From Adonisia turfae CCMR0081 (lineage in GTDB: Bacteria > Cyanobacteriota > Cyanobacteriia > Phormidesmidales > Phormidesmidaceae), in assembly GCF_011009555.1 (NCBI RefSeq), contig NZ_QXHD01000004.1, forward strand, positions 4,658,122-4,722,121: a DNA stretch of 64,000 nucleotides. The letters run 5' to 3'. Made by a program: the position numbers and the translations under genes. Shown in pieces: positions 8,279 to 17,688 of the stretch. Within the stretch, counting starts at the first letter, position 1. Each line of letters starts with the position of its first letter. The notes under the pieces were generated by a model that ran no database searches, had not been told where the DNA came from, and was given only the letters and a program-made list of their open reading frames with translations.

Positions 8279-9122
8279 GGTTGTGTTGCAAAAGGCGGCA
8301 TCTTTTGAGATTGCAGGGTAGCCTGAGTCGTCATCGATCGCACCTACCCATTGCCCATGTCTTCCTCAGAATCGTTCAAGTGGCGTCATTTCAAACCCGA
8401 GATCATTCTGCTGAATGTCAGATGGTATCTCCGCTATAGCTTAAGCTATCGGGATTTGGAGGAAATGATGTTAGAGCGTGGACTCAAAGTTGATCACACC
8501 ACTATTTGTCGTTGGGTCCAGGCTTACAGCCCAGAGATTGACAAGTGCTGTCGCCCGTATCTCAGGCCCACTAACGATTCATGGAGGGTGGATGAAACCT
8601 ATATCAAAATCAAAAAGGTGTGGAAATACCTTTATCGAGCGATTGATTCTGAGGGGAATATGCTGGACTCCATGCTCAGTGCCAGACGAGATGCGAAAGC
8701 GGCCAAGCGATTTCTCACAAAGGTCCTCAACTCAGCTCACACAGTTGAACCGAGGGTGATTACCGTCGATAAGAATGCAGCCTATCCGCCTGCGATCGAG
8801 AATTTAAAGAAAGACAAAGCCTTGCCTGAGACGACGGAAACCAGACAAATAAAATACTTGAACAATATAGTAGAGCAGGACCACCGCTTTATAAAACGAA
8901 AAGTTAATCCAGGCCTAGGATTTGGCTCTTTCAATACGGCCAGACGGACGCTCAGAGGTTATGAGACGATGAACATGATTCGCAAGGGGCAGATCAATGG
9001 TATCGACAAAGGAGATATCATAGAACAGATCTCTTTCATCAGCAAAATCTTCGAAGTGACTGCATAACAAGAGTGAGATCGATAACGATCTTCTCTTTTC
9101 ATGATCTTTTTGCAACGCAACC
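8279..9122 (+). mobile_element. IS6-family insertion sequence (complete)
   Basis: Terminal inverted repeats are GGTTGTGTTGCAAAA (8,279-8,293) and TTTTGCAACGCAACC (9,108-9,122), with one mismatch over 15 bases. They fit the known IS6/IS26/IS240 pattern (GG-CTGTTGCAAA). Size is 844 bp with one transposase gene. IS6 elements normally make 8-bp target duplications. Here the flanks are CCCAAAAG and GATCTCAC, so there is none, which points to a replicon fusion or an IS6-mediated adjacent deletion. Confidence 0.92.
8357..9067 (+). CDS. IS6-family transposase
   Basis: 236 residues from ATG 8,357 (MSSSESFKWRHFKPEIIL), the usual size for IS6 transposases. An HTH-like region (LEEMMLERGL, then TTICRWVQAY) precedes the DDE core. 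The first Asp is in WRVDETYIK, the second in VITVDKNAAYP and the Glu in NIVEQDHRFIK, in the expected spacing. The ending, with an RRTLRGYETMNMIRKGQ segment, is also typical. The gene fills the element and looks intact, so the element may be active. Confidence 0.93.
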   Translation: MSSSESFKWRHFKPEIILLNVRWYLRYSLSYRDLEEMMLERGLKVDHTTICRWVQAYSPEIDKCCRPYLRPTNDSWRVDETYIKIKKVWKYLYRAIDSEGNMLDSMLSARRDAKAAKRFLTKVLNSAHTVEPRVITVDKNAAYPPAIENLKKDKALPETTETRQIKYLNNIVEQDHRFIKRKVNPGLGFGSFNTARRTLRGYETMNMIRKGQINGIDKGDIIEQISFISKIFEVTA

Positions 9123-9245
9123 GATCTCACACCCTCGGCAATGATAGATGGTGCGAACACCATGAATTTGTGTGGTGTAGCGGGTATGCGGATGAATCTT
9201 TTGACTACTATTGCAGCTTGGACACGGATAAGAAAAGAGGTCCAT
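9123..9245 (-). pseudogene. N-terminal zinc-ribbon fragment of a second transposase
   Basis: On the minus strand an ATG at 9,245 opens a frame with a zinc ribbon: CPSC about residues 8-11, then HTRYTTQIHGVRTIYHC and CRGC. Ribbons of this layout sit at the N-terminus of several IS transposases, including IS1-like ones. The frame is cut after about 41 codons by the right end of the IS6 element at 9,122, so the IS6 copy landed in, or recombined into, an older transposon. The exact family is uncertain. Confidence 0.55.
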
Positions 9246-9311
9246 AACACCATTGACTTAGATAGGCTTGTGCTGACCAATTATCGCCTATCAAACTTAC
9301 AGTATGACTTT

Positions 9312-9557
9312 ATGTCATTCCACCTGACGGAATCAGTGCCTGACTGCTATATTCGGCTAAATACGCGAGAGGAAATTATGCCGTTGCTGATTTATAGGAT
9401 GAAACGATCTGTAGATCTCATTCACTGCCTGATTGTGACAGATAAAATCATCCCGAAGATCAGCAACGCCTTCTTTCCAGAACCATTAACAGTAATCCAT
9501 CAAGTATTTGGAGAAGATATCGCAGAACGTGTTCTAGAAGCCTTAGCTAAGATATAG
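9312..9557 (+). CDS. Hypothetical protein or remnant
   Basis: I do not recognise this product. The frame is open from 9,141, but the first part overlaps the transposase fragment on the other strand, so the likelier native part begins near ATG 9,312 (MSFHLTESVPDCYIRL) and gives 81 residues. It has balanced composition and an amphipathic ending (FGEDIAERVLEALAKI). It sits 60 bases before a TPR cassette. It may be the 3' end of a gene disrupted by the transposons to its left. No motif supports a function. Confidence 0.35.
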   Translation: MSFHLTESVPDCYIRLNTREEIMPLLIYRMKRSVDLIHCLIVTDKIIPKISNAFFPEPLTVIHQVFGEDIAERVLEALAKI

Positions 9558-9617
9558 CCTGTAAGGTTTACTGTATTGTTGGTTATCACTATTTGACGGA
9601 TTTTAATCACAAATGAA

Positions 9618-11231
9618 ATGAGCAATTCTCTGCATAACACAACGGCTAGTAGAGCCTTATGGGAGACTTTAGAACCTGAACTTAGAAAGGCTGAACACCG
9701 ACCATCTCGGATAGTCAAAGCACATCACCGTGCCATAAAAAACTGGCTGATGCTCTACTGCCCAATAGATAACAGCTCAAACATTAAGCAAGTGCATGGT
9801 TATTTTGAGTCGTTCTATCATCTCTGTCAAGTTGGGCGGTGGGATTTAGCAAGTAACATTTTGGATACTAAGCCAACAGTTGACTCTGATAAAGAATTTC
9901 ATAATCAACTGTTTGTGTGGGGATATTTTACCGAGCAAATCAAGCTTTATGAGCCTTTATTAGGTAAGGTAAGTATTGTTGTTGACGCAAACAGTTACCT
10001 CGCATTAGGCAATATTCATCACACACTAGGGCAGATAGATTCTGCTGCCGAATGCTATGGTCAATATCTTCGTATTGTTCGTAGGATTAACGATCAAGAA
10101 GGAGAATGTAAGGCTCTTGTTAGCTTGGGTAATCTGTATGACACATTGGGAAAATATGAGGATGCCATTGAGCTACATAGTCAAAGCTTGAAAATCGCAC
10201 GAGAACTCAACAGTCAGGATGATGAAGCGCGTGCTTTATCGTCGTTAGGGAATGCCCATTTCTCGTTATCCAATTATGCAGAAGCAATACAGTATTACCA
10301 GGCTGATCTAGAGATTTTGAAGGAACTCAATGATACATTCTCTCAAGTCTCAACGCTGGGGAACTTGAGCAGTGTTTATGTTTTTCTAGGATTTTACGAT
10401 GAAGCAATTGACTATGCTGAGCAACAACTAGCCCTTGCTACAGAAATTGAGAGTCAATCAGGTATCTGTTCTGCCCATGGTCACCTGGGGAATAGCTATT
10501 ACTCTATTAGTGAATACGAGCAGGCTCTTGAACACACCAACAAACAAATATCTATTGCTCGTACCATTGGGGAGCAACCTAGTATTTGCTCTGGCCTTTG
10601 TACATTGGCTAGTATTCATTACTCCCTTGGACACTATGATTCAGCCTTAGAAAACTTGTTGGAGCTATTCAATAGCCCATGGTCTATCCATGATCGTCAA
10701 CTCAGCATGAAGGCAACTGGTTTGTTAGGCAATATTCATTACTCTCTCGGAGAGTATGACTTAGCTTTGAAGTATACCCAACAAAAACTAGATATTGCTC
10801 AGGAACTAGGCGATCAGCAAGCTGAATCGATCGCGCTAGGTGATTTGGGCAACATCTACTATGAAAGTAGCGACTACGAAAAATCATTAGAGTTTTCCCA
10901 AGAGCAACTGGTAATTGCTCGTCGGATCAATGTTCGATGGAGTGAAGCTATGGCTCTCAGTAATTTAGGTGATACATATCTGAAATTAGAGAACTACCAA
11001 GACTCTGAAGCCTCTTTGAGGGCTGCGCATCAAATTTTTGATGAGTTAGGTGATCAAAATGCTGTCGCGGTGACCCTTCTCAATTTAGCTGAGCTGCACT
11101 ATCAATTGAGTTTAATGGCTGAAAGTCAAGACTACTGTCAACAAGCGCTGACGATTGCCACGAGTTTGGATATCCCCCTAGTTCAATCGTGCCTAGAACT
11201 ACAGGAATTGTTAGGTAAGCAGATAAAGTAA
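9618..11231 (+). CDS. TPR cassette protein (537 aa)
   Basis: Residues about 30-120 are the cassette N-terminal domain (HHRAIKNWLMLYCP, then IKQVHGYFESFYHLC, then WGYFTEQIKLYEPL). About ten 40-residue TPR units follow, with repeated helices such as SLGNLYDTLGKYEDAIELH. The C-terminal tail is present in diverged form (ALTIATSLDIPLVQSC, then an Leu-Glu-Leu-Gln helix). It stands alone on the plus strand; the facing gene at 11,312 is convergent, with 80 bases between stops. Function inferred as an interaction or sensor module for the STAND proteins nearby. Confidence 0.9.
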   Translation: MSNSLHNTTASRALWETLEPELRKAEHRPSRIVKAHHRAIKNWLMLYCPIDNSSNIKQVHGYFESFYHLCQVGRWDLASNILDTKPTVDSDKEFHNQLFVWGYFTEQIKLYEPLLGKVSIVVDANSYLALGNIHHTLGQIDSAAECYGQYLRIVRRINDQEGECKALVSLGNLYDTLGKYEDAIELHSQSLKIARELNSQDDEARALSSLGNAHFSLSNYAEAIQYYQADLEILKELNDTFSQVSTLGNLSSVYVFLGFYDEAIDYAEQQLALATEIESQSGICSAHGHLGNSYYSISEYEQALEHTNKQISIARTIGEQPSICSGLCTLASIHYSLGHYDSALENLLELFNSPWSIHDRQLSMKATGLLGNIHYSLGEYDLALKYTQQKLDIAQELGDQQAESIALGDLGNIYYESSDYEKSLEFSQEQLVIARRINVRWSEAMALSNLGDTYLKLENYQDSEASLRAAHQIFDELGDQNAVAVTLLNLAELHYQLSLMAESQDYCQQALTIATSLDIPLVQSCLELQELLGKQIK

Positions 11232-11311
11232 AGTGGTGGTGTCTATTCTCTCAATACTAGCTTTGACTTAATATTACGGGAATTGTGCTGAGCCAGATCT
11301 AGCCCCATGCT

Positions 11312-11872
11312 CTATCGACCTTTGGCCAGATCTGCATAGACAAAAATTTCCCATCCCAGAATCAATAGCAAAAGTAATTCAGCAGCGCTAAGCAAATAAA
11401 GGGCAAGAGCTGCTTTTGGAACTAAAATCCAAAAAGCCACCAGCGCTACAATCCCTGACAAAACAAATGTAATTTCATCAATGACCAGTTGCTCAATTTT
11501 TCGTCGGGAACGACGACGATCACTCCGGTGTGCGATTTCCCAACCAAAAAGGGACTCTAAGTCTGCATAGCCACTTTTTTGTTTTACTTTTTCAACTAGG
11601 GTTAGCCGAATATAGCGTCCTATTGCAGAAATTTTTTCGTCATTAACTAAATAGGTCCATCCCAAGATTAGACAAGTCCAGGGCAATATCAGAAAAGCAT
11701 AGTGGTTGCTGACGTTAGAAATTGCAAAAGAAGCAATGCCACCAAAAACACCTAGAGCAACGTAAAGGATGTTATCACGAAAGCTAATACGCCTAATCTG
11801 CTCATCCTTAAGCTTATTGTATTCAGCAAGCCAGACATTTAGCACAAGATCTTGTGTCATTAGAGTTTCCAA
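11312..11872 (-). CDS. Four-helix membrane protein, candidate effector of system B
   Basis: 186 residues. A short cytosolic N-terminus with YNKLKDEQIRRISFRDN leads into two hydrophobic helices (about 35-55 and 60-78), a basic cytosolic loop with SDRRRSRRKIEQL (about 115-130) and two more helices (about 133-152 and 155-178). I recall proteins with the KLK-EQ-RI-FRDN start and the WTYLVNDEKISAIGRYIR segment in cyanobacteria and actinobacteria, without a known function. It is the last gene of the minus-strand series, 45 bases after the PNP/TPR/PIN-like gene. A small membrane protein at the end of a STAND operon fits a membrane-disrupting effector, but nothing in the sequence proves it. Confidence 0.8.
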   Translation of the reverse strand: METLMTQDLVLNVWLAEYNKLKDEQIRRISFRDNILYVALGVFGGIASFAISNVSNHYAFLILPWTCLILGWTYLVNDEKISAIGRYIRLTLVEKVKQKSGYADLESLFGWEIAHRSDRRRSRRKIEQLVIDEITFVLSGIVALVAFWILVPKAALALYLLSAAELLLLLILGWEIFVYADLAKGR

Positions 11873-11917
11873 ACAAAGAGCAGTTATATATTTTCTCCTA
11901 TTTCAAGAAAATTTTGA

Positions 11918-14900
11918 CTAGGTAATGACTGATTGTGTACTTGCCCAAGTATAAATGTTTTCTATGACGTGCCTCTCATGTATAGGTATGAGTTGAAATC
12001 TTTCTTGAATAGCTGGTATCAGTACTTTAAAGAAATCGCTTGTAGAACGGGTTCCGGTAAGTATTCTCAAGAGCGTGAATACTAAGTCATCACGAGGATT
12101 TAGAAACTGGCTATCTGAGATAATATTTTCGAGGTAAAGCATCCGAAGAAAGTCTGCTACGACGGACGACATATAATACAAGTTAGTATTTCTATGTGCC
12201 AGGGATTTTAATACAGATATATAGGTTGCCTGAGGTTTCCATCCATCATAGCTAGCTGTCTTAAACAAAATGCCAGCATCTATAATTGTGTATGAGTAGC
12301 CATAAAGAGCAAGCTTAATAACCGTTTCTTGGTATAGAGACTCATTAACATTTCGTTGTCTAAAACAGTAGTCTAGAATAACCTGTGTCCAAATTCCTGG
12401 TACACCAAATTCCAGGTGAGCATGCCATCGTAAGAACTGATCATCAGAATATAAAACACGTCCAGGTTCCGCCGCAATTAGGGCAGTATCAGTAAATGAT
12501 AGGCCAATATATTCGTTAAGTTGAGTGCGTTCTTCATTACTAATGTCCAGAGCTTTGTGGCAAGGCAAAACTTCGCAATTTTCTCTAACCCAGGCAATAA
12601 TTCGCTCAAAAAATATCTTTTGTCTAGCAACTTGCTCAGGAGTGATTTCTATCCAAATGTTTTGATCATTCTCTACTCCAACAGTGGTAAATCCCTCCTT
12701 ATTCAAACCTTGTGATGTCTCAACCATTGCTTGAAATAAGTTGATCGTTGATTGTGCGACTCCGAACCTTCCTACAGTCCTAACAACATCATCTGCAATT
12801 TTGAAATGATGAAGAGTAATTAGCGAAATTGGGTCAATGACTACAAATCCCCCCTTTTGTAGATTGAGCAAAGCATCTTCAAATTTTTCATGTTTGAAGT
12901 TAGACCAGGCATGAATATGCGGGTGGGCTCCCAATGCAAAAGTTTGCCAAACCTTTATTGGATTTTGATTTAATAGAATAGCAACAGAACCTAAAGGAAC
13001 TTTCTCTGATGTGTAAAGCGCCTTAGCCTGATCGTAATGCTTTTGGTGTTGTTTTATCCCTTCAATAAACTGTTGAACCCAATCAGGAGATATTTCATTA
13101 TCCCGAGTTGGAACGGCAATAGCCCTAAAGTCCTTTATGTTAGGTTGGTTTTCCAGAACTTCAAAACTCTGTTTCCCTGCAGCAAAATATTTGTTAGTAA
13201 TAGCTCCTATTCTTAAAGCATTTTTGCCAAAACTATCTTCTGCTTGAATGATTTCTTCACCAAGACGTTTGCCGATTAAAGCCTGATAAAGTGGATGATT
13301 GGCGTTCAGCTCATTCCGATCTGATTTTGAATCTTCTCTGTCTTCTAGAATATACCACTGTTCTTTATTAAACTCATTTACTAAAAGAACCCCACACCCA
13401 TTTTGCACTGACTCAAAACTCTGAATATCTACACCAGTTTTGGTCGCTTCCAAATACGAAATTTGATAGTATGCGTGAGTTTGACCATTTTCATAGAAAC
13501 AATGCCTCATCTCATAAATAACTTCAAGAAAGTAATCTATTCGATTTCTCACCTTATGAAGTTGCGCAAGTTTCTTAAATTCATCAATACTGAATCCCTC
13601 AAAGTTTGGGTGTGAATCAAGGAATTCATCTAGTTTTTCAAATTCACCCGTAGCATAGTCTATTACTGCTAACCGCAACTGCATCCTTACATCGTCTGGA
13701 TAGACATCAAGGTAATCTTCACGGATTGTTCGGGCAACATCCATATTACCTATTTCACCGTTAATATGGGCGGCCATCTCAGAGATGATCGGCAAAGGTC
13801 CGTATTTATTAAGTAGCTGCTGGCATAAATTTAGTACTTTTCGGTAATCACCCGCAAAATAATAGGACTGACACAATTGATGCGCCAGTCGAGTATTGTG
13901 GCTCTGATCAACAAACTGCTCATATACTTCTGCAGCGTCTCGATAATAGTTCAACGAACAGAGAAGTTCTGCAAGTTCAAGTTGGGGCAGAATAGAATCT
14001 CTGAAATCTTTAGCAGTCAGAGTTGATTTTGCTTGCTCAATCAATTCTGGAATAGGATTTTCATCATCAATATATTTTTGCCATTTAATTTTGCTAATTA
14101 GCGTAAAAATGTTCTCTGCATCTTCCTGGATTATTTCATTTAATATTGCTTCAGCAATTTCACGTTTATTCTGTTCTAAAAGTAGCCCAAACTTCAGACG
14201 TTTTGCAGTTTCCCTAAGTTCTTTAGGATAATCTGTTTGGATAAAATCATCCAAAAGGCTTTCTGCCTCCTCAAACCGACTAAGATTCGCTAGGGAATTA
14301 GCTGCTATTAGCTGCGATTCCGGCATTTCTGGAGATGAGAGAACTGGCTGGATATAATCATAAGCTTCAGCATAATTTGTTTTCTCATGAGCTAACAAAG
14401 CTCGTTGTTTAATTAGATAAGGGTCTGTTGGTTTTTTCTGACGAGCAATTTTAATATCACGAATTGATTCATCGTATCGACCTAGAAGACGTAGGGCAGC
14501 AGCTCTATTAACCAATGCAGTGAAATTTGGATGCGATAAGTTATTTGGGTCAGGGTAGTCTCCACCTAAAGCTTCAGTAAATATGGTAATAGCCTGCTCC
14601 AAGTCCTCCTTTTGAGAATCTAACAATTGACCAGCTGTAATTAATGGAAAGTAATGAGAGATAGGTTCTAATATCGAAACGCCAAGAAATGCCCTAACAT
14701 TATTCATGCTATGGCCATTATCTAAATCTAAGGCAACTTGAAAGCTTTCTCTTGCTTTCTCATAGAGACGACGGTTCAGGGCAGCTTCTCCAAGTGCTAT
14801 CAAGATTTCTATATCTGTATGGTAAACTTCCGGCACCAATTCTAATAACGACTCAAAAGGTACTGTCTTTGGTGCTGACCGAATGCGTAAAGAGTACGCT

Positions 14901-16096
14901 AAAGTGCTTGCTGGATTTTTCTGTAAGGCTTTCTCAGCATGCTTTTCAGAGTTAATTAAATCTCCCTGAAAGACATATCCCATCGCAGCATAAGCTATTG
15001 CCTTTTCATCTTCTGGGTTATACTGCAGTGCTTCGATAAATAAAGTTGCCGCATTGGCGATGTTTTCATTAAAACCTAATTGCGCTACTCCAAGATTAGC
15101 TAATAGTCGATACTTAAGCCTGTCATCTGCCTGGTGCCATAGTTCTGACTTGAGGTCTGTTAAATATTGAATGGCCTGTCTGTACTCTCCTTGATTAATT
15201 AGAGTACTTGAATGATTAACACGCTTATGACGCTCATCAGTAACACTTGCATTGATTGTTGCTTTAACTTGATGTCCAATACCAGTAAACAAGTCTTCAG
15301 GAGTTATGCCATATGACACAACTCCTTCTATTCTGTCAGTAGTTGCTGCATTGCCTACTTTAAATTGGGAAAGAACTCTAAAGACAAATGCACTTGCATG
15401 GTTTATTGCAATATCTCTAACATCTTTCAGCTCTGTACCAATACCTTCACTGATTACTCTAGAGATACCATGTACCGTTAAAGCAAGAGTACTTTCGTTA
15501 ATGCTGACAGCTTGAAGAACCCCGAAACCTGAGTTCTCAGCAGCAATAGCATCGTTATATTGGGAATGTAGAAATTCTAAAAATTCTATTCCTGCGTCAG
15601 CTAGTTCTTTCTCTCCAGATGCGATTGGTGCTAGAAAAACGGAAGGTTGTAAATTAGATGTATTGGTAGATAGATGATTGAACCAGTCTTTGTTTCGACG
15701 CTCTACTTTAGCTCGTTCACGAAGAGGGTAAGACGGTTTTAGAACCTCTGGCCGAGGACGAAACTCATGGTCTACTCTACCTGACTCGTAACCATAAACT
15801 TTGTTAGCAATTACAATATCTCCTGGATGAACATTTTTTATTCCAGTGGCAGCGCTGATTAAAAAAATGACATCTGGTTCGAAATGTTTAATTGCACGTT
15901 CGGCTTCTGCTGCTGAGCTAGCGTTATTACTATCAATCTCAGCGATCGCAACTTTCCAGACTTGCTCATCTTCAGGGAACTGGCCTACTTCATAGATAGT
16001 CCCTTGGGGATGTGTCTCCTCATTCAACTCCGTCAAATGAGTGCGGATAATTTGGTAATCATTGGGATCGGACGCTAAGATTACCGCACGAAACAT
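11918..16096 (-). CDS. Degenerate PNP + TPR + PIN-like protein (1,392 aa)
   Basis: Residues 1-245 align by eye with the two intact PNP domains in this window (THLTELNEETHPQGTIYEVG, then a GDIVIANKVYGYESG segment). The key sites are lost: GIAGGI is SAATGI (about 82), the Glu-Met-Glu motif is AENSGFG (about 185), and the Asp of GISDL is Arg (GISRVI, about 210). Residues about 290-900 are irregular TPR-like helices. The last 300 residues resemble a PIN-type domain: an Asp after VVI (about 1,088) and YSDDQFL (about 1,217) are plausible metal ligands. PIN domains are ribonucleases. I infer a pseudo-PNP that docks like the real effector and carries a different toxin. The gene follows the amber-interrupted cassette by 77 bases. 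Confidence 0.8.
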   Translation of the reverse strand: MFRAVILASDPNDYQIIRTHLTELNEETHPQGTIYEVGQFPEDEQVWKVAIAEIDSNNASSAAEAERAIKHFEPDVIFLISAATGIKNVHPGDIVIANKVYGYESGRVDHEFRPRPEVLKPSYPLRERAKVERRNKDWFNHLSTNTSNLQPSVFLAPIASGEKELADAGIEFLEFLHSQYNDAIAAENSGFGVLQAVSINESTLALTVHGISRVISEGIGTELKDVRDIAINHASAFVFRVLSQFKVGNAATTDRIEGVVSYGITPEDLFTGIGHQVKATINASVTDERHKRVNHSSTLINQGEYRQAIQYLTDLKSELWHQADDRLKYRLLANLGVAQLGFNENIANAATLFIEALQYNPEDEKAIAYAAMGYVFQGDLINSEKHAEKALQKNPASTLAYSLRIRSAPKTVPFESLLELVPEVYHTDIEILIALGEAALNRRLYEKARESFQVALDLDNGHSMNNVRAFLGVSILEPISHYFPLITAGQLLDSQKEDLEQAITIFTEALGGDYPDPNNLSHPNFTALVNRAAALRLLGRYDESIRDIKIARQKKPTDPYLIKQRALLAHEKTNYAEAYDYIQPVLSSPEMPESQLIAANSLANLSRFEEAESLLDDFIQTDYPKELRETAKRLKFGLLLEQNKREIAEAILNEIIQEDAENIFTLISKIKWQKYIDDENPIPELIEQAKSTLTAKDFRDSILPQLELAELLCSLNYYRDAAEVYEQFVDQSHNTRLAHQLCQSYYFAGDYRKVLNLCQQLLNKYGPLPIISEMAAHINGEIGNMDVARTIREDYLDVYPDDVRMQLRLAVIDYATGEFEKLDEFLDSHPNFEGFSIDEFKKLAQLHKVRNRIDYFLEVIYEMRHCFYENGQTHAYYQISYLEATKTGVDIQSFESVQNGCGVLLVNEFNKEQWYILEDREDSKSDRNELNANHPLYQALIGKRLGEEIIQAEDSFGKNALRIGAITNKYFAAGKQSFEVLENQPNIKDFRAIAVPTRDNEISPDWVQQFIEGIKQHQKHYDQAKALYTSEKVPLGSVAILLNQNPIKVWQTFALGAHPHIHAWSNFKHEKFEDALLNLQKGGFVVIDPISLITLHHFKIADDVVRTVGRFGVAQSTINLFQAMVETSQGLNKEGFTTVGVENDQNIWIEITPEQVARQKIFFERIIAWVRENCEVLPCHKALDISNEERTQLNEYIGLSFTDTALIAAEPGRVLYSDDQFLRWHAHLEFGVPGIWTQVILDYCFRQRNVNESLYQETVIKLALYGYSYTIIDAGILFKTASYDGWKPQATYISVLKSLAHRNTNLYYMSSVVADFLRMLYLENIISDSQFLNPRDDLVFTLLRILTGTRSTSDFFKVLIPAIQERFQLIPIHERHVIENIYTWASTQSVIT

Positions 16097-16173
16097 GGGT
16101 AAATACTTTTGTATTAATGTTTATTGCTATATTCTGCCAAGCCCATAGCAAATTGCCCACTTAAAGGTACGTT

Positions 16174-17688
16174 TTATTCCTCAAATAAATATTTTCTTAA
16201 TCTTGAAATGGCTTCCTCCCCCTGAATTTGCTCAATAGTCACCAAATGCTGCTCCAGTAATTCGGTATAGGTTTCAATGCCAGTTGTAAAAGCAATTTGG
16301 GTCAGTAGTACCATAACCGTTTCAACCTGTGGAGCACCCAAGGCATCAAATATCAGCAAACTATGCAGTAAACTATCCATCGCCTGGACAAATTGCTCAG
16401 ATAGCCGATAGGTATCCCCCAAATTGCACAGAGCCGCAGCCTGCCCCCAACTATCTCCAATTTCTTGCGCAATTTCTATGCTGGCTTGCTGACAGTCAAT
16501 GGCCTCTGCATAGCTCTCCAAACAAGTATAGGTATTACCTAAATTACTCAAAGCATAGGCCTCGCTCTCACGATTCTGAAGACGACGAGCCAGTGCTAGC
16601 TTTTGCTGAAGATGCGCTAATGATGCAGCATAATCCCCTAACTCCTTAAACAAGGTGCCCATATTGCCTAAAGCCTTTTCTTCTCCTTCGAGATACTGAA
16701 TCTCACGGGAGATTTCAAGTTGTCGCTGATAATGTCGTAAAGCCTCTTGTTTGTTATCCAACGCCATGTAGACATTGCCTAAACTACCTGAGGTAGCAGC
16801 CATGGCCTTTTGGTCCCCAATTTGAGCACTGATACGTAAACTACTCTGGAGCAGATCCTCAGCCATGTCGTTTTCCCCAAGAAAATAATGGGCGACACCT
16901 AAATTTGCTAGGGCATTCGCTTGCCCTGCTTGATCTTCTAACCCAATGGCAATGTTTAAATGCTGCTGATGATAGGCAATAGCCTAGTCAAACTGCCGTT
17001 GAGATCGCATCACCACACCCAAATTTCCCAACAGCTCCCCTTCACCTTGTTGATCGTTGAGTTGTCGGGCAAGGACTAATGCCTGCTCATAGTAAGTGGT
17101 AGCTGCATCATATTGCCCCAAAAGCCCACACAGATTACCCAGATTACACAGCCCATTCTGTTGAGCATCTAAATCTTCAAGCTGACTGGCAAGCATCAAA
17201 TGCTGACTATGGTAGTCAATGGCCTGATTGTAGTTGCCTAGACTTTGATGAGCCAGCCCCAACCCATTCAGACAAACCATATCCGTTTCTGGGGTGGAAT
17301 GTCCGAATAGCTTCTTGTATAGCTGAATCTGGATAGGGTACTGGCCCCAATGTCCAAGCTGCATATGGAGTGGTTCGGTAATGGCCCCTTCCAAGGGACG
17401 ATTTACCACCTGAATAGGAAGAAATAATAGTTCAGCCGCTAGTTTCCACTGATTTACTGAACATAGGTGATGAAAGGCTTCGAGCAATCCTTTCATATGC
17501 TTTAGATTACTGGCTTCTGTGTAAGGCTGATAGCTGATTAGCCAGTTTTGAACGGCTTTGTAGTTAGCACGTTCAACACGGGATGCTTGGATGTAGCGCT
17601 CGTCGGTCCTGGCGATTGCCAGGTGGGATAAGATAACGTGCCCTGCTTCTGCTAGATCGTCTGTCTCAAGAATTGTTTGATTGGTCAT
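16174..17688 (-). pseudogene. TPR cassette interrupted by one in-frame amber codon
   Basis: Starting at 17,688 the frame encodes the cassette N-terminal domain (RANYKAVQNWLISY, LKHMKGLLEAFHHLC, LGHWGQYPIQIQLYKKL) and TPRs. TAG at 16,984-16,986 follows RSQRQFD. The same frame then continues without another stop (AIAYHQQHLNIAIGLED, NLGVAHYFLGEND) through more TPRs to TAA at 16,174. At the equivalent position the paralogues have Gln or Lys before AI-YH, so a single CAG to TAG change explains the break. The complete reading would be 504 residues. The C-terminus (SRLRKYLFEE) lacks the usual tail. It could be a recent pseudogene, two functional halves or a sequencing error. Confidence 0.85.

Noticed and set aside
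9141-9311. N-terminal extension of the hypothetical gene at 9,312
   Set aside because: It lies opposite a zinc-ribbon transposase fragment whose cysteine pattern is unlikely by chance, so the extension is probably a shadow frame.
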